This document shows, piece after piece, positions 20,507-29,274 of a stretch of 64,000 bases of DNA. The DNA is taken from NCBI GenBank assembly GCA_963790585.1, contig CAWBOY010000001.1, positions 496,001 through 560,000 of the forward strand. The letters are read 5' to 3'. The translations under genes were made by a program, and so were the position numbers. This stretch comes from CAWBOY01 sp963790585. GTDB lineage: Bacteria; Planctomycetota; Planctomycetia; Gemmatales; Gemmataceae. Under the pieces are notes generated by a model, which had not been told where the DNA came from, did not search any database, and was given only the letters and a program-made list of their open reading frames with translations. Position 1 is the stretch's first letter, and every line of letters starts with the position of its first letter.

Positions 20507-21806
20507 ATGGCGAGCGAGATCAAGCTGGAGCAGTTGAAAGAGGGCGTCGATAGTGTCGAAGTCAACGCGGTCAAGGTCGTCGTCGGCGACGTCGTGACCA
20601 AAGACCAGCCGCTGCTCGAAGTCCAGGCCGACAAAGCGGCCCTCGAAGTGCCGGCGCCGGTCGCTGGACGTGTCACCAAAATCAGCGTCAAGGTCGGCGA
20701 TCAGGTCAAAGTCGGCCAGGTCTACTGCACGATCGACGCCGCCGGCGGCAACGGCGCCGTTAAGACCGCCTGCGCCCGCCGAAAAAACGGCTCCCGCAAA
20801 GACAGCGCCGGAGAAGGCGCCGGCATCACGGCTGCCCGAAATCGCACCGAAATCGGCCCCGGCACCTGCTCCAGCCGTTGCGACGGCTCCCGTCGGCATC
20901 GCCAAGGATGCTCATGCGGGACCGGCCACGCGCCGCCTGGCGCGCGAGCTGGGCGTTGACCTGTCGCAGGTCAAAGGCAGCGGCAAACAGGGCCGCATCG
21001 TCGAAGAGGACATCAAGGCGTTTGTTCGGCAGCTGGCCTCGGGTGGCGCTCCGCTCTCGATCGGCACCGCCGGCGCTCCCGCAGCGCCTCCACTGCCGCG
21101 CTTCGAGGATTGGGGCACGGTCGAGCGCAAGCCGCTCAGCCCGATTCGCAAGTTGACTGCACGGCAAATGAGCCTGGCCTGGAGCCAGATTCCGCATGTC
21201 ACTCAAAACGACTTGGCGGACATTACGGATCTCGAAGCGTTCCGCAAGGAACAGTCGGGCTCCGGCGGCCCGAAGCTGACAGTGACGGCGTTCGCTCTCA
21301 AGGCCGTCTCGCTGGCATTGCGCGAGTTCCCCGACTTCAATTCGAGCCTCGATCTCGCCAATGGGCAACTGATCCATAAGAGCTACTATCACGTCGGCGT
21401 CGCCGTCGACACGCCGACCGGCTTGCTTGTTCCTGTGCTGCGTGATGTGGATAAGAAGAGCATCGTGCAATTGGCCGAGGAGATGAACGCGGTCGCCGCT
21501 CGCGCTCGTGACAAGAAGATCGATCCGAACGAGCTCAAGGGCGGCACGTTTACTATCACCAATCTCGGCGGCATTGGCGGCACGGGATTCACACCGATCG
21601 TCAATTGGCCGGAAGTGGCGATCCTGGGCATGTCGCGCGGCCGGCTCGAACCGGTCGTGCGCGGCGGACAAATTGTGCCACGTCTGATGCTGCCGTTGTC
21701 TCTATCCTACGATCATCGCGTGATCGACGGAGCATCGGCGGCACGGTTCACGCGGCGGCTTTGCGATCTGCTCGAGAATCCGCTGTTGATGTTACTAAAA
21801 GCCTAA
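20507..21806 (+). CDS. aceF: Pyruvate dehydrogenase E2 (dihydrolipoamide acetyltransferase), frame break near 20770
   Basis: Starts MASEIKLEQLKEG, with GAGGG six bases ahead. One lipoyl domain occupies residues 1-80 with lipoyl-lysine K43 in VQADKAALEV. An Ala/Pro linker contains a +1 frame change near 20770; after it the frame reads PAPAEKTAPAKTAPEKAP. Next come the E1/E3-binding domain (ATRRLARELGVDLSQVKGSG) and the catalytic domain ending in YDHRVIDGASAARFTRR, with the HxxxDG active-site His. It follows aceE by 47 bases. Confidence 0.93.
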
Positions 21807-21811
21807 CCTCA

Positions 21812-21888
21812 GTTTAGCCGCGAGCCGACAGGCGAGCGTTGTTTGATAGCGTGAACGCACGGGCTCGCCTTTCGGATCGCGGCTAAAC
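21812..21888. repeat. Dispersed palindrome family A, copy 2 (imperfect)
   Basis: GTTTAGCCGCGAGCCG at the left and CGATCGCGGCTAAAC-type end at the right, with a diverged centre. It separates aceF from lpd within a same-strand operon and could reduce read-through. Confidence 0.8.
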
Positions 21889-21906
21889 CTATTGCAATCA
21901 TTTATC

Positions 21907-23316
21907 ATGGCCGAAATTATCGATACGCAACTTGCCGTTCTCGGCGGCGGTCCCGGAGGCTACGCCGCGGCCTTTCTTGCCGCGGATCGCGGCAAGAAAG
22001 TCACGTTGATCGAGTCGTCGCCCTCGACCCGGCGGGACCTGCTTGAACGTAGGCTGCATTCCCTCCAAGGCCCTCCTTCACGCCGCCAAGCTCATCACCG
22101 ATGCCCGCGAAGCACCCCACGCCGGCATCACCTTCGCGCCGCCAAAAATCGACATCAACAGCGTGCGCGGCTCCTGGCAAAAAGTAGTCGAAAGTCTGTC
22201 GAGCAGCCTGGCCCGGCTCTGCAAGGCGCGCAACGTCACCTTCGTTAATGGCCGAGGTCGATTTGCCGACCAAAACACTATCGAAGTCGAGGGCGGCACG
22301 ACGGTTCGCTTTGAACACGCCATCGTCGCCACCGGTTCGACGCCGGTCCGGCCTCCACGCACTCAACCTGCCCAACCCGCGCGTGATGGATTCCACCGGC
22401 GCACTCAAGCTCGAAGATATACCGGAAAAACTCCTGGTCGTCGGCGGCGGCTACATCGGCCTGGAATTGGGCTACGTCTATGCCGCCCTCGGCAGCAAAG
22501 TCACGGTCGTCGAATTGACCGACGGCTTGTTGCCCGGCGCGGATCGCGAACTGGTCCGTCCGCTGGCGCGTCGCCTGGAGACGATGTTCGACAAAATCTA
22601 TCTCAATACGAAAGTGGCAAAGCTTGCCGAGGCACCGGGCGGCATCAAGGCCTACCTCGAAGGCGAAGAAGTCGCTGAGAAGGAGCCCGTGTTTCGGCCG
22701 CGTTTTAATTGCGGTCGGCCGTCGGCCCAACACGCGCGAGATCGGCCTGGACAAGGCCGGCGTCGAGCTGGACGAGAAAGGCTTTATCAAGGTCAACGAT
22801 CAGCGGCGAACCTCGAATCAGAAGATATACGCGATCGGCGATGTGGCCGGTGAGCCGATGCTGGCACACAAAGCCTCGTATGAGGGCAAAATCGCGGCCG
22901 AAGCCATCCTCGGCGACAAGGTCGCCTACGACGTCCGCGCCGTTCCGGCGGTTGTTTTCACGGATCCCGAAATTGCCTGGTGTGGTCTCACCGAGACGGA
23001 CGCCAAGAAACAGGGCCGCGAGGTCAAAGCGGTGCGTTTCTCGTGGATCGGCTCCGGCCGCGCCATGACGCTGGGCCGTACCGAAGGGTTAACCAAACTG
23101 CTCATCGATCCTGCGACTGAACGGGTTTTAGGCGTCGGTATCGTCGGCGTCGATGCAGGGGAAATGATCGGCGAGGCGATCGTCGCCATCGAGATGGCCG
23201 CTTCCGCGCGAGATATCGCCCTGTCCATGCACGCCCATCCCACGCTGTCCGAGACGATCATGGAAGCGGCGGAGATGTACTACGGCATGTCGACCCATCA
23301 TCCGCCAAAGAAGTAA
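21907..23316 (+). CDS. lpd: Dihydrolipoamide dehydrogenase (E3), three frame breaks
   Basis: FAD site GGGPGGYAAA at residues 12-21; the redox pair is in GGTCLNVGCIPSK; NAD site VVGGGYIGLELG; second FAD region IYAIGDVAGEPMLAHKA; catalytic His-Glu in HAHPTLSETIMEA. These motifs fall in successive frames, with +1 changes near 22030, 22355 and 22697. Because all motifs survive in order, the gene is probably intact in life and the breaks are sequence errors. Completes the pyruvate dehydrogenase complex with aceE and aceF. No strong ribosome site is seen before the ATG at 21907. Confidence 0.9.
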
Positions 23317-23321
23317 AAAAG

Positions 23322-23442
23322 TAGACGCGGCATCTTGCCGCGTCTCATTCGCACACACGTGGCAAGATGCCGCGTCTCGTTCGCACACACGCGGCAAGAT
23401 GCCGCGTCTCGTTCGCACACACGCGGCAAGATGCCGCGTCTA
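23322..23442. repeat. Tandem 33-bp hairpin repeat in a convergent gap
   Basis: The unit GCGGCAAGATGCCGCGTCTC plus TTCGCACACAC-type spacer recurs about three times, and the outermost copy is inverted (TAGACGCGGCATCTTGCCGC at 23322). Each unit folds as GCGGCA-AGA-TGCCGC. It fills almost the whole gap between convergent lpd and the HEAT-repeat gene. Confidence 0.85.
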
Positions 23443-23444
23443 CC

Positions 23445-24068
23445 TTAATTCGGCGGCGGCAATTCTGGTCCGTCATCCTTCATCGGCTTCGACGACGTTG
23501 TAATAACCGGCACAGGGTTCGGCACAGGGGCGGCACGTTGAATCAACGCTGGATTCGCTAACGGCGGCTCTTTCGTCGTTGGTGCGGCGGGTGTTTTGAC
23601 TACGGCCGCGGTTGGCGCGGGTGTCGGTGTGATTTTCTGAGGACCGCGATAACCACTCCATTGGTAAGACATCAGGGCGCTACGTGCTTGCAAGCGGACG
23701 CGCATCGATTCGTCCTTGTCTCGGGCAGTCTCAAGGGCCGTGGCGATCTCGGGCATCATCGGTCGCAGCTTGCCCAACGTCTGGGCGGCTTCGGCGCGGA
23801 CGTAAGGCTTTTTGTCGTTGATGAGCGCGTCGATGATGGCAGGGACGATTTGCGGAAAGGCCTGGAGGTCGAATTGCCGCAATTCGTCTACGGCCGCTCC
23901 GCGCTTGTTTTCATCGCCGCTCTCCTTCAATTCTTTCAAAAGCTGTGGCACGCGCTCCGTCGGGGCGGGCTTAGGCGGCGTCGGCGTTCGATTGAAGAAG
24001 ATGCCGGCCCGGGCAGTGTCGGCCAGCAGCGTCGTCAGTAACAACAGTAAGAGAAACTTGCGTCTCAT
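23445..24068 (-). CDS. Exported HEAT-repeat protein
   Basis: 207 aa. The N-terminus (RRKFLLLLLLTTLLADTARA) is a signal peptide. Residues ~40-140 contain about three HEAT-like helical pairs (LLKELKESGDENKRGAAVDEL; PQIVPAIIDALINDKKPYVR; AEAAQTLGKLRPMMPEIATA). The C-terminal third is Pro/Ala-rich and unstructured. HEAT repeats bind other proteins; no partner is evident. Confidence 0.75.
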   Translation of the reverse strand: MRRKFLLLLLLTTLLADTARAGIFFNRTPTPPKPAPTERVPQLLKELKESGDENKRGAAVDELRQFDLQAFPQIVPAIIDALINDKKPYVRAEAAQTLGKLRPMMPEIATALETARDKDESMRVRLQARSALMSYQWSGYRGPQKITPTPAPTAAVVKTPAAPTTKEPPLANPALIQRAAPVPNPVPVITTSSKPMKDDGPELPPPN

Positions 24069-24267
24069 AGTTGACTCTCCGCATCTTCACGGCAGTGGCC
24101 TCGTGGGCCGAGGTGCCGCGTTGTCACTTCACGTCGTCATTCTCATGATCGGCTAGGAAGCGCGGCGGAAAGCGTGAAAAGGCGGGATCTAGGCAACTAG
24201 CGGTGCGGAACTCGTAGAAAAAGTGGCATAGTTTGCCAGGAGGTGGCAAAATCGGCGAGATCGAACA

Positions 24268-25165
24268 ATGCACAATCTGTATGGGTTATTCTTGCTGTTT
24301 GGGTCTATCCCGATACTCAGGGCCGTTGTTGCGAATCGCGGGACGTCTCTCCGTTATTCTACGCTGTGGGCCGTCGCTGCTTGGCTCGGCTGGGTGCTGA
24401 CCGCGCCGAGTTTTTTCGGGCAATGGCATCCAGGCCATTATCTTGTACTCAGCTTGACGGCGTGCGTCGGTGTGTCGGTCTTAGGCGCGCGGCATCCCGG
24501 AGCCAAAGCCTGGAATTTCGTCGTCCTTTGTTTGCTGGTGATTCTGTCGTGGCCTCTCGCCGTCGGGTTAGGCGAGCTGAGAATTGATCTCGCTCATGTG
24601 ATCTTTCTGTGGCGCACTACTGCTCGTATTCGCGGTGAATTACCTGCCAACTCGCCTTGGTGTGGCTGCTCTTATTATGGGTATTATCTGCGCGTTTGAG
24701 ATTGGTGAACTTTATAATTCAGAGAATGGGGATAAGCTAAGCGAGTTTTTCAGCATCCTGCTCGGGACTGTTCCCTGGTTGGGATGGCTCTTATTGCGGC
24801 TGAAACCACGTCATTTGACGGAAGTGGATCGCAAATGGCTTGTATTCCGCGACAGCTTTGGCCTGGTTTGGGGCCAACGCCAGCGCGAGCAATTCAATCG
24901 CGCCGCGGCGAATGCGGGTTGGTCCGTTCGACTCGGCTGGGGCGGCCTTCGACGCATTAGCGAAGCACCGCCCCCGGCAAATGCAGCGATATTGGCGTTG
25001 TTGGCAGGCGTCCTTAAACGATTCGGGACTCCTGTCGGCGCGCCCGATACAAATCAAGATCAGCCGCCAGGTCCACCGCTTCCGGAACGTCCCATACCGC
25101 CGCCACCAGGGCCGCCTTTGCCGGATCCCGGTCCGCCGGGGCCGTCGACGATGGCCTTGTTGTAG
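24268..25165 (+). CDS. Hypothetical multi-pass membrane protein, frame break near 24610
   Basis: Two overlapping frames join smoothly: IDLAHVIFL in the first continues as GALLLVFAVNYLPTRLGVAA in the +1 frame, giving ~298 aa with roughly six to seven hydrophobic helices, then a soluble region (RDSFGLVWGQRQREQFNRAA) and a Pro-rich tail. I do not recognise the family. The last 106 bases overlap, on the opposite strand, the Gly-rich end of a lipoprotein gene, so the exact 3' end of one of the two is doubtful. Confidence 0.5.
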
Positions 25166-25353
25166 ATCTGCTTGTCCTGATTCAGGCTGTCCTTGGGAAA
25201 TTCCATCGGCTCGCTGTAACGTTTTTCGTCAGGAGGCGCCACGAATTGTTCCGGCGGCTTTGGCGGTTTTAATTGCTGTTGCGTGCTCTTGCAGCCCGAC
25301 AGCACAAAAATTGTGACAATCAGAAGTCCAAGCCCTTGCCCCATCCTGCGCAT
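25060..25353 (-). CDS. Small putative lipoprotein with Gly-rich tail
   Basis: 97 aa from MRRMGQGLGLL. A signal peptide ends in the lipobox LSGC (Cys near residue 21), followed by a Pro/Lys linker and a tail of GGPGSGKGGPGGGG type. Membrane attachment through the Cys is expected. The tail lies opposite the Pro-rich end of the convergent membrane-protein gene. Function unknown. Confidence 0.6.
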   Translation of the reverse strand: MRRMGQGLGLLIVTIFVLSGCKSTQQQLKPPKPPEQFVAPPDEKRYSEPMEFPKDSLNQDKQIYNKAIVDGPGGPGSGKGGPGGGGMGRSGSGGPGG

Positions 25354-25485
25354 GGGCTGTCTCCCCACCCAATTGGTCACCTGGTACACGCAAATCCTCC
25401 CGCGAGGCGTTCAGCGCGAGGAAGATAACTTGTGGTGGGTAGAAGTCAATGGCAAGAATGGGGAGAAATGATCGTCTGCTCGTAT

Positions 25486-25566
25486 TCAAGAGCCGGGAGC
25501 ATCAGCGACCGGAGAGCGTTACCCTCGCTCAGATTTTCTCCGGTCGCTCACAATCCCGGCTCTTGA
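25486..25566. repeat. Dispersed palindrome family B, copy 1
   Basis: TCAAGAGCCGGGAGC opens and GGCTCTTGA closes an 81-base near-palindrome with inner GCGACCGGAGA/TCTCCGGTCGC arms. It lies just beyond the sod stop codon. The second copy, also 81 bases, is at 48464-48544. Confidence 0.85.
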
Positions 25567-25576
25567 GAACATGATT

Positions 25577-26188
25577 TTACTTCGCCGCGTCGTAGCGCTT
25601 GCCGATGGCGGCCCAGTTGGCAACTTTCCACCAAGCGTCGACATAATCGGGACGGCGATTCTGATAGCGCAGATAATACGCGTGTTCCCACACGTCGACG
25701 CCGAAAATCGGCGTCTGGCCTGTCATGAGCGGGCTATCTTGGTTGAGCGTGCTGATGACCTGCAGCTTCTTGCCGCTATCGACGACGAGCCAGGCCCAGC
25801 CGCTGCCGAACCGGCCGGTGGCTGCTTCTTTGATCTTGGTTTTCAAAGTGGCGAAATCAGTGAACGTAGATTTGATCGCTTCGGCCAGGGCACCCGTCGG
25901 CTCGCCGCCGCCATTTGGGCCCATGATCTCCCAAAACATCGAATGATTGGCATGGCCACCGCCGTTGTTGATGACCTTCTGGCGGATAGCCTCGGGCACG
26001 CTCGAAATCTCTTTGAGTAGCTGCTCGATCGACTTCGATTCCAGTGTCGGATTGCCGGCGAGGGCGGCATTCAAGTTGTCGACATACGCCTTGTGATGCT
26101 TGCCGTGATGGATTTCCATCGTCGTCTTATCGATGGCTGCTTCGAGGGCATCGGGCGCGTAAGGTAGGGGCGGCAGAGTGAAAGCCAT
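25577..26188 (-). CDS. Superoxide dismutase, Fe/Mn type
   Basis: 203 aa, standard length. The metal-binding set is visible: the N-terminal His in TMEIHHGKHHKAYVDNLN, His in GHANHSMFWEIM, and Asp/His in FGVDVWEHAYYLRYQNRR. Start follows GAGGAG eight bases upstream. It converts superoxide to hydrogen peroxide. It is last in a minus-strand run after a rhodanese and a [2Fe-2S] protein, suggesting joint use in oxidative or sulfur stress. Choice of Fe or Mn cannot be made reliably by eye. Confidence 0.95.
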   Translation of the reverse strand: MAFTLPPLPYAPDALEAAIDKTTMEIHHGKHHKAYVDNLNAALAGNPTLESKSIEQLLKEISSVPEAIRQKVINNGGGHANHSMFWEIMGPNGGGEPTGALAEAIKSTFTDFATLKTKIKEAATGRFGSGWAWLVVDSGKKLQVISTLNQDSPLMTGQTPIFGVDVWEHAYYLRYQNRRPDYVDAWWKVANWAAIGKRYDAAK

Positions 26189-26248
26189 GATGAAAACTCC
26201 TCAAAGGGTGGGAACTCCTATCGTTCTCCTTAATCTATTCCTAGCGTT

Positions 26249-26542
26249 CTAAGAGGGCAACGGCGCCGCTCCCGGCGGCGGCGTCCCCTTACCTTCGCGG
26301 ATATATCCGGCCCGTTTTTGTTCATACTCCTCGGCCGTGGGCAGATCCAGCTCGGCTTCTTTCCCACTTTTGGCTTGTTCAAACAGTTGCTTGAGAAAGG
26401 GAATGCACCAGCCGCAGCCGCTGCCCGCGCTGCCGCACTCGGACATTTGGCTCGGCACGGTCGGCTTGACGACCCGGAGGAAATTCACGAGCTTCCGCCG
26501 CGTCACATGAAAGCAAAGGCAGACTTTTTGATCGAGATTCAT
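26249..26542 (-). CDS. BFD-like [2Fe-2S]-binding protein
   Basis: 97 aa starting MNLDQKVCLCFHVTRRK; an upstream extension of the frame lacks support. Four cysteines in the pattern CxC ... CxxxxxGCGWC (CLCFHV and ECGSAGSGCGWCIPFLKQ) match the bacterioferritin-associated ferredoxin type that binds one [2Fe-2S] cluster. It sits 51 bases after rhodanese and 60 bases before sod, so co-transcription is likely. An electron-transfer or iron-release role is inferred. Confidence 0.75.
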   Translation of the reverse strand: MNLDQKVCLCFHVTRRKLVNFLRVVKPTVPSQMSECGSAGSGCGWCIPFLKQLFEQAKSGKEAELDLPTAEEYEQKRAGYIREGKGTPPPGAAPLPS

Positions 26543-26593
26543 GTTCGCCTTTGCATCGGTTCGTAAGTTTTGACGGCGCAATCGCAAGACTAT

Positions 26594-26968
26594 TCATCCC
26601 GTGGTCGCATAGCCTTTTTCGCGCCAGACGCGGAAGCCGCCGTCCATCGACAGCACATTCGTGTAACCCATCTTGCGAAGGTTATCCGCCGCGAGAGCTG
26701 ACCGGTAGCCACCGCCACAATAAAGGACGACCTCCGTCGTGGTGTCGGGCACGGCGGTTTCGATGTCGCGCTCCATCACGCCCTTGCCGATGTGGATCGC
26801 GCCGGGCAAATGCCCCTTCGCGAATTCGCTCTCTTCGCGGACATCGATGAGCAAGAGTTTTTCACCCTGATCGAGCCGCTTCTTGATCGCGTCGGTGGTT
26901 GTTTCGCGGATGTTTTTGCGGGCTTCCTCGACGAGTTTGAGGAAGCGGGGAGAATGTTGCATGGCCAT
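26594..26968 (-). CDS. Rhodanese-like sulfurtransferase
   Basis: 124 aa, single rhodanese domain: LLLIDVREESEFAKGHLPGA and the active-site loop YCGGGYRSALAADNL with catalytic Cys, ending DGGFRVWREKGY. It would move sulfane sulfur to an acceptor. First gene of the rhodanese-[2Fe-2S]-sod run and divergent from xylA. Confidence 0.9.
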   Translation of the reverse strand: MAMQHSPRFLKLVEEARKNIRETTTDAIKKRLDQGEKLLLIDVREESEFAKGHLPGAIHIGKGVMERDIETAVPDTTTEVVLYCGGGYRSALAADNLRKMGYTNVLSMDGGFRVWREKGYATTG

Positions 26969-27111
26969 GATTTTTTATGTCACTTTCTTGAACGCGCGTA
27001 ATTTCCGCGCACCTTCTTTATATCCGCTGCTCGTTTCCTTGGCGACCGCCCTCGCCGTTCCTATCGTGAAGCCATACATCCTCTCGTTTTCTCTCCAGCA
27101 CAGGTGCGACG

Positions 27112-28425
27112 ATGGCATATTTTCCAGAAGTAGGCAAAATTCGTTATGAGGGGCCGGATTCGACCGATCCGCTCAGCTTTCGGCAGTACAACGCCGACGA
27201 AATGGTCGAAGGCAAGTCGATGAAGGAGCACCTGCGCTTCGCCGTCTGCTATTGGCATACCTTTCGAGGCACCGGCAGCGACCCGTTTGGGCCTGGTTGC
27301 GCCAAGCGCCCGTGGGAAGACGGGACCGATTCGGTCGATATGGCCATCAAGCGTGTCCACGTCGCTTTCGAGTTCTTTGAAAAGATCGGTGCGCCGTTTT
27401 ACTGCTTCCATGACCGCGACGTTGCCCCCGAAGGGAAGAACCTCGCGGAGAGTAACGCGAATCTAGATAAGGTGGTCGCCGCGCTGGAACAGGAGCAGAA
27501 ACGCACCGGCGTCAAGCTGCTTTGGGGTACCGCCAACCTGTTTAGCAATCCGCGTTTCATGCACGGTGCCGCCACCAGCTGTAATGCCGATGTCTATGCC
27601 TATGCCGCCGCCCAGGTCAAAAAGGCGATCGAGGTCACGCATCGCCTCGGCGGAGTCAATTATGTCTTCTGGGGTGGGCGCGAGGGGTATTCCAATCTCT
27701 ATAATACGGATCTCAAACGAGAGATTGAGCATCTGGCGAAGTTCTTTCATCTCGCGGTCGAGTACAAAAAGAAGATTGGCTTTACGGGCCAGTTCTTGAT
27801 CGAACCGAAACCCAAGGAGCCGACGGTTCATCAGTATGACTTCGACGCAGCCAATGTCGTCGCGTTTCTCCGTTCTCATGGCCTGGCCAACGATTTCAAG
27901 CTCAACGTCGAGACGAACCACGCGACGCTCGCTGGCCACACGATGATGCACGAGCTGGCCTACGCCGCGATGCACGGCATGTTGGGCTCGATCGACGCCA
28001 ACCGCGGCGATCTCTTGCTCGGCTGGGACACCGACCAATTCCCGACGGATCTCTACCTGACGACGCAATGCATGTTGGTGATCCTCGCCCAGGGCGGCCT
28101 CGCGCCCGGCGGTGTCAACTTCGATGCCAAGGTCCGGCGCGAGAGCTTCGAGCCGATCGACCTGTTCCACGCCCACATCGGCGGCATGGACGCTTTCGCC
28201 CAGGGCCTCAAGATCGCCGCGAAAATTCGGGCGGACAAGGTGTTGAGCAACTTCGTCAAGGAGCGCTACGCTTCTTGGGACAGCGGCATCGGCCAAAAGG
28301 TCGAAGCAGGCCAGGCGAAATTCGAGGATCTCGAAAAATACATGCTGGAAAAAGGCGAAGCCGCCGCGAATAGCTCGGGCCGGCAGGAAATGTTAGAGAA
28401 TGTCATCAATCGTTATTTGCGATAA
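27112..28425 (+). CDS. xylA: Xylose isomerase
   Basis: 437 aa, class II length. Catalytic His in APFYCFHDRDVAPEG, Trp in CYWHTFRGTGSDPFG, and metal ligands in FLIEPKPKEPTVHQYDFD, LNVETNHATLAGHT, LGSIDANRGD and LGWDTDQFPTD are all present. It interconverts xylose and xylulose. No xylulokinase or regulator is adjacent. Ribosome site is weak (AGGTG). It is followed by the 28443-28501 palindrome. Confidence 0.97.
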   Translation: MAYFPEVGKIRYEGPDSTDPLSFRQYNADEMVEGKSMKEHLRFAVCYWHTFRGTGSDPFGPGCAKRPWEDGTDSVDMAIKRVHVAFEFFEKIGAPFYCFHDRDVAPEGKNLAESNANLDKVVAALEQEQKRTGVKLLWGTANLFSNPRFMHGAATSCNADVYAYAAAQVKKAIEVTHRLGGVNYVFWGGREGYSNLYNTDLKREIEHLAKFFHLAVEYKKKIGFTGQFLIEPKPKEPTVHQYDFDAANVVAFLRSHGLANDFKLNVETNHATLAGHTMMHELAYAAMHGMLGSIDANRGDLLLGWDTDQFPTDLYLTTQCMLVILAQGGLAPGGVNFDAKVRRESFEPIDLFHAHIGGMDAFAQGLKIAAKIRADKVLSNFVKERYASWDSGIGQKVEAGQAKFEDLEKYMLEKGEAAANSSGRQEMLENVINRYLR

Positions 28426-28442
28426 TGACTGAATCCGCTCAT

Positions 28443-28501
28443 CAGCCCCAAGCGCAAGCGCGGAGTTCGGAGTCGCTGAACCGCGCTTGCCCTTGGGGCT
28501 G
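28443..28501. repeat. Palindrome downstream of xylA
   Basis: CAGCCCCAAGCGCAAGCGCGG at 28443-28463 pairs, with one mismatch, with CCGCGCTTGCCCTTGGGGCTG at 28481-28501. It fills the gap between xylA and a convergent membrane-protein gene and may act as a two-way terminator. Confidence 0.75.
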
Positions 28502-28509
28502 GTGAATCC

Positions 28510-28821
28510 TCAGCGCTTGGGGGCCTTCGCCTGCAGCGCCGCCTCCTTGCGCGCGAACGTTCTCAGCACAAAATAGATCTCGATAATCTTCAAGCCCGAA
28601 ACGACGAGCAAAATCATCGGCACGCGATTGAGCGTATCGACGATGAGCCTTAAGATTCCTTGCGGATGCAATTTTTGATAGCGCAGGCTCAGATCGGGCC
28701 AAATCACCCACCAGGCAATCAAAGTGGCCACGAGAAACACCCCACCCGTGGCTGCTTGGGCGAGGTAAGTCTTGCGAGTCAAGGAAAACAGACCGTAGAC
28801 CTTGACGCGAACCGGATCCAC
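28510..28821 (-). CDS. Small two-helix membrane protein, unknown
   Basis: 103 aa. The GTG start at 28821 follows GGAGG by nine bases. Two hydrophobic helices are seen (AATGGVFLVATLIAWWVIW and VPMILLVVSGLKIIEIYFVL), then a basic tail (ARKEAALQAKAPKR). I do not recognise the family. It stands alone on its strand. Confidence 0.55.
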   Translation of the reverse strand: MDPVRVKVYGLFSLTRKTYLAQAATGGVFLVATLIAWWVIWPDLSLRYQKLHPQGILRLIVDTLNRVPMILLVVSGLKIIEIYFVLRTFARKEAALQAKAPKR

Positions 28822-29274
28822 GAGGGCATACCTCCGCGCGGGAGAGGATAAGATGGGCGTCGATTTGTACTATAGCAGACGTTGGGGAGGGGTCAACGAA
28901 CGGCAAGGTCGGCATTGCCTCGCATGCCAGGAGCGAGATGCAAAAAATGTTAACCCAGTTTGCACCGCGGTTCGTCGCTCTAACACATTGACCGACTGAA
29001 TTTTGCGCAGCGACACAGGGGCGAGATGCAAACAAATCCGCGGACAACCCCCCTTGCACATCGCCCACCGTTTCGCCAGAAAATCAAAAACTACTCTCCT
29101 CAAAACGCACATAGCGCTGCGCAAATTAAGAAACACATGGATCTTCTCTTAAGAGCGGCCATCGTGCCTTGCTCGGGCCTGCCTCGTTATTCGGCCAGCT
29201 TTGAAGCCAAATGGCGCGCATTTGCTGCGCAAACGCCATCGAAAGCCTGTACAATATGACTGGAGGATGGTCCC
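28822..29274. other. Intergenic region upstream of the RloA/RloB-like operon
   Basis: No gene is supported here. GCGAGATGCAAA occurs twice in direct orientation (28933-28944 and 29021-29032), 88 bases apart, and could be a regulatory site. A GGAGG ribosome site lies at 29262-29266, ahead of the ATPase start. Confidence 0.4.

Noticed and set aside
20826..21671. 281-aa minus-strand frame inside aceF
   Set aside because: Shadow of the E2 catalytic domain; no independent signals.
23322..23442. CRISPR array
   Set aside because: The repeats are contiguous, self-complementary and without distinct spacers; no cas genes are near.
27463..28296. 277-aa minus-strand frame inside xylA
   Set aside because: Complete overlap with a clear xylose isomerase; composition is typical of an antisense shadow.
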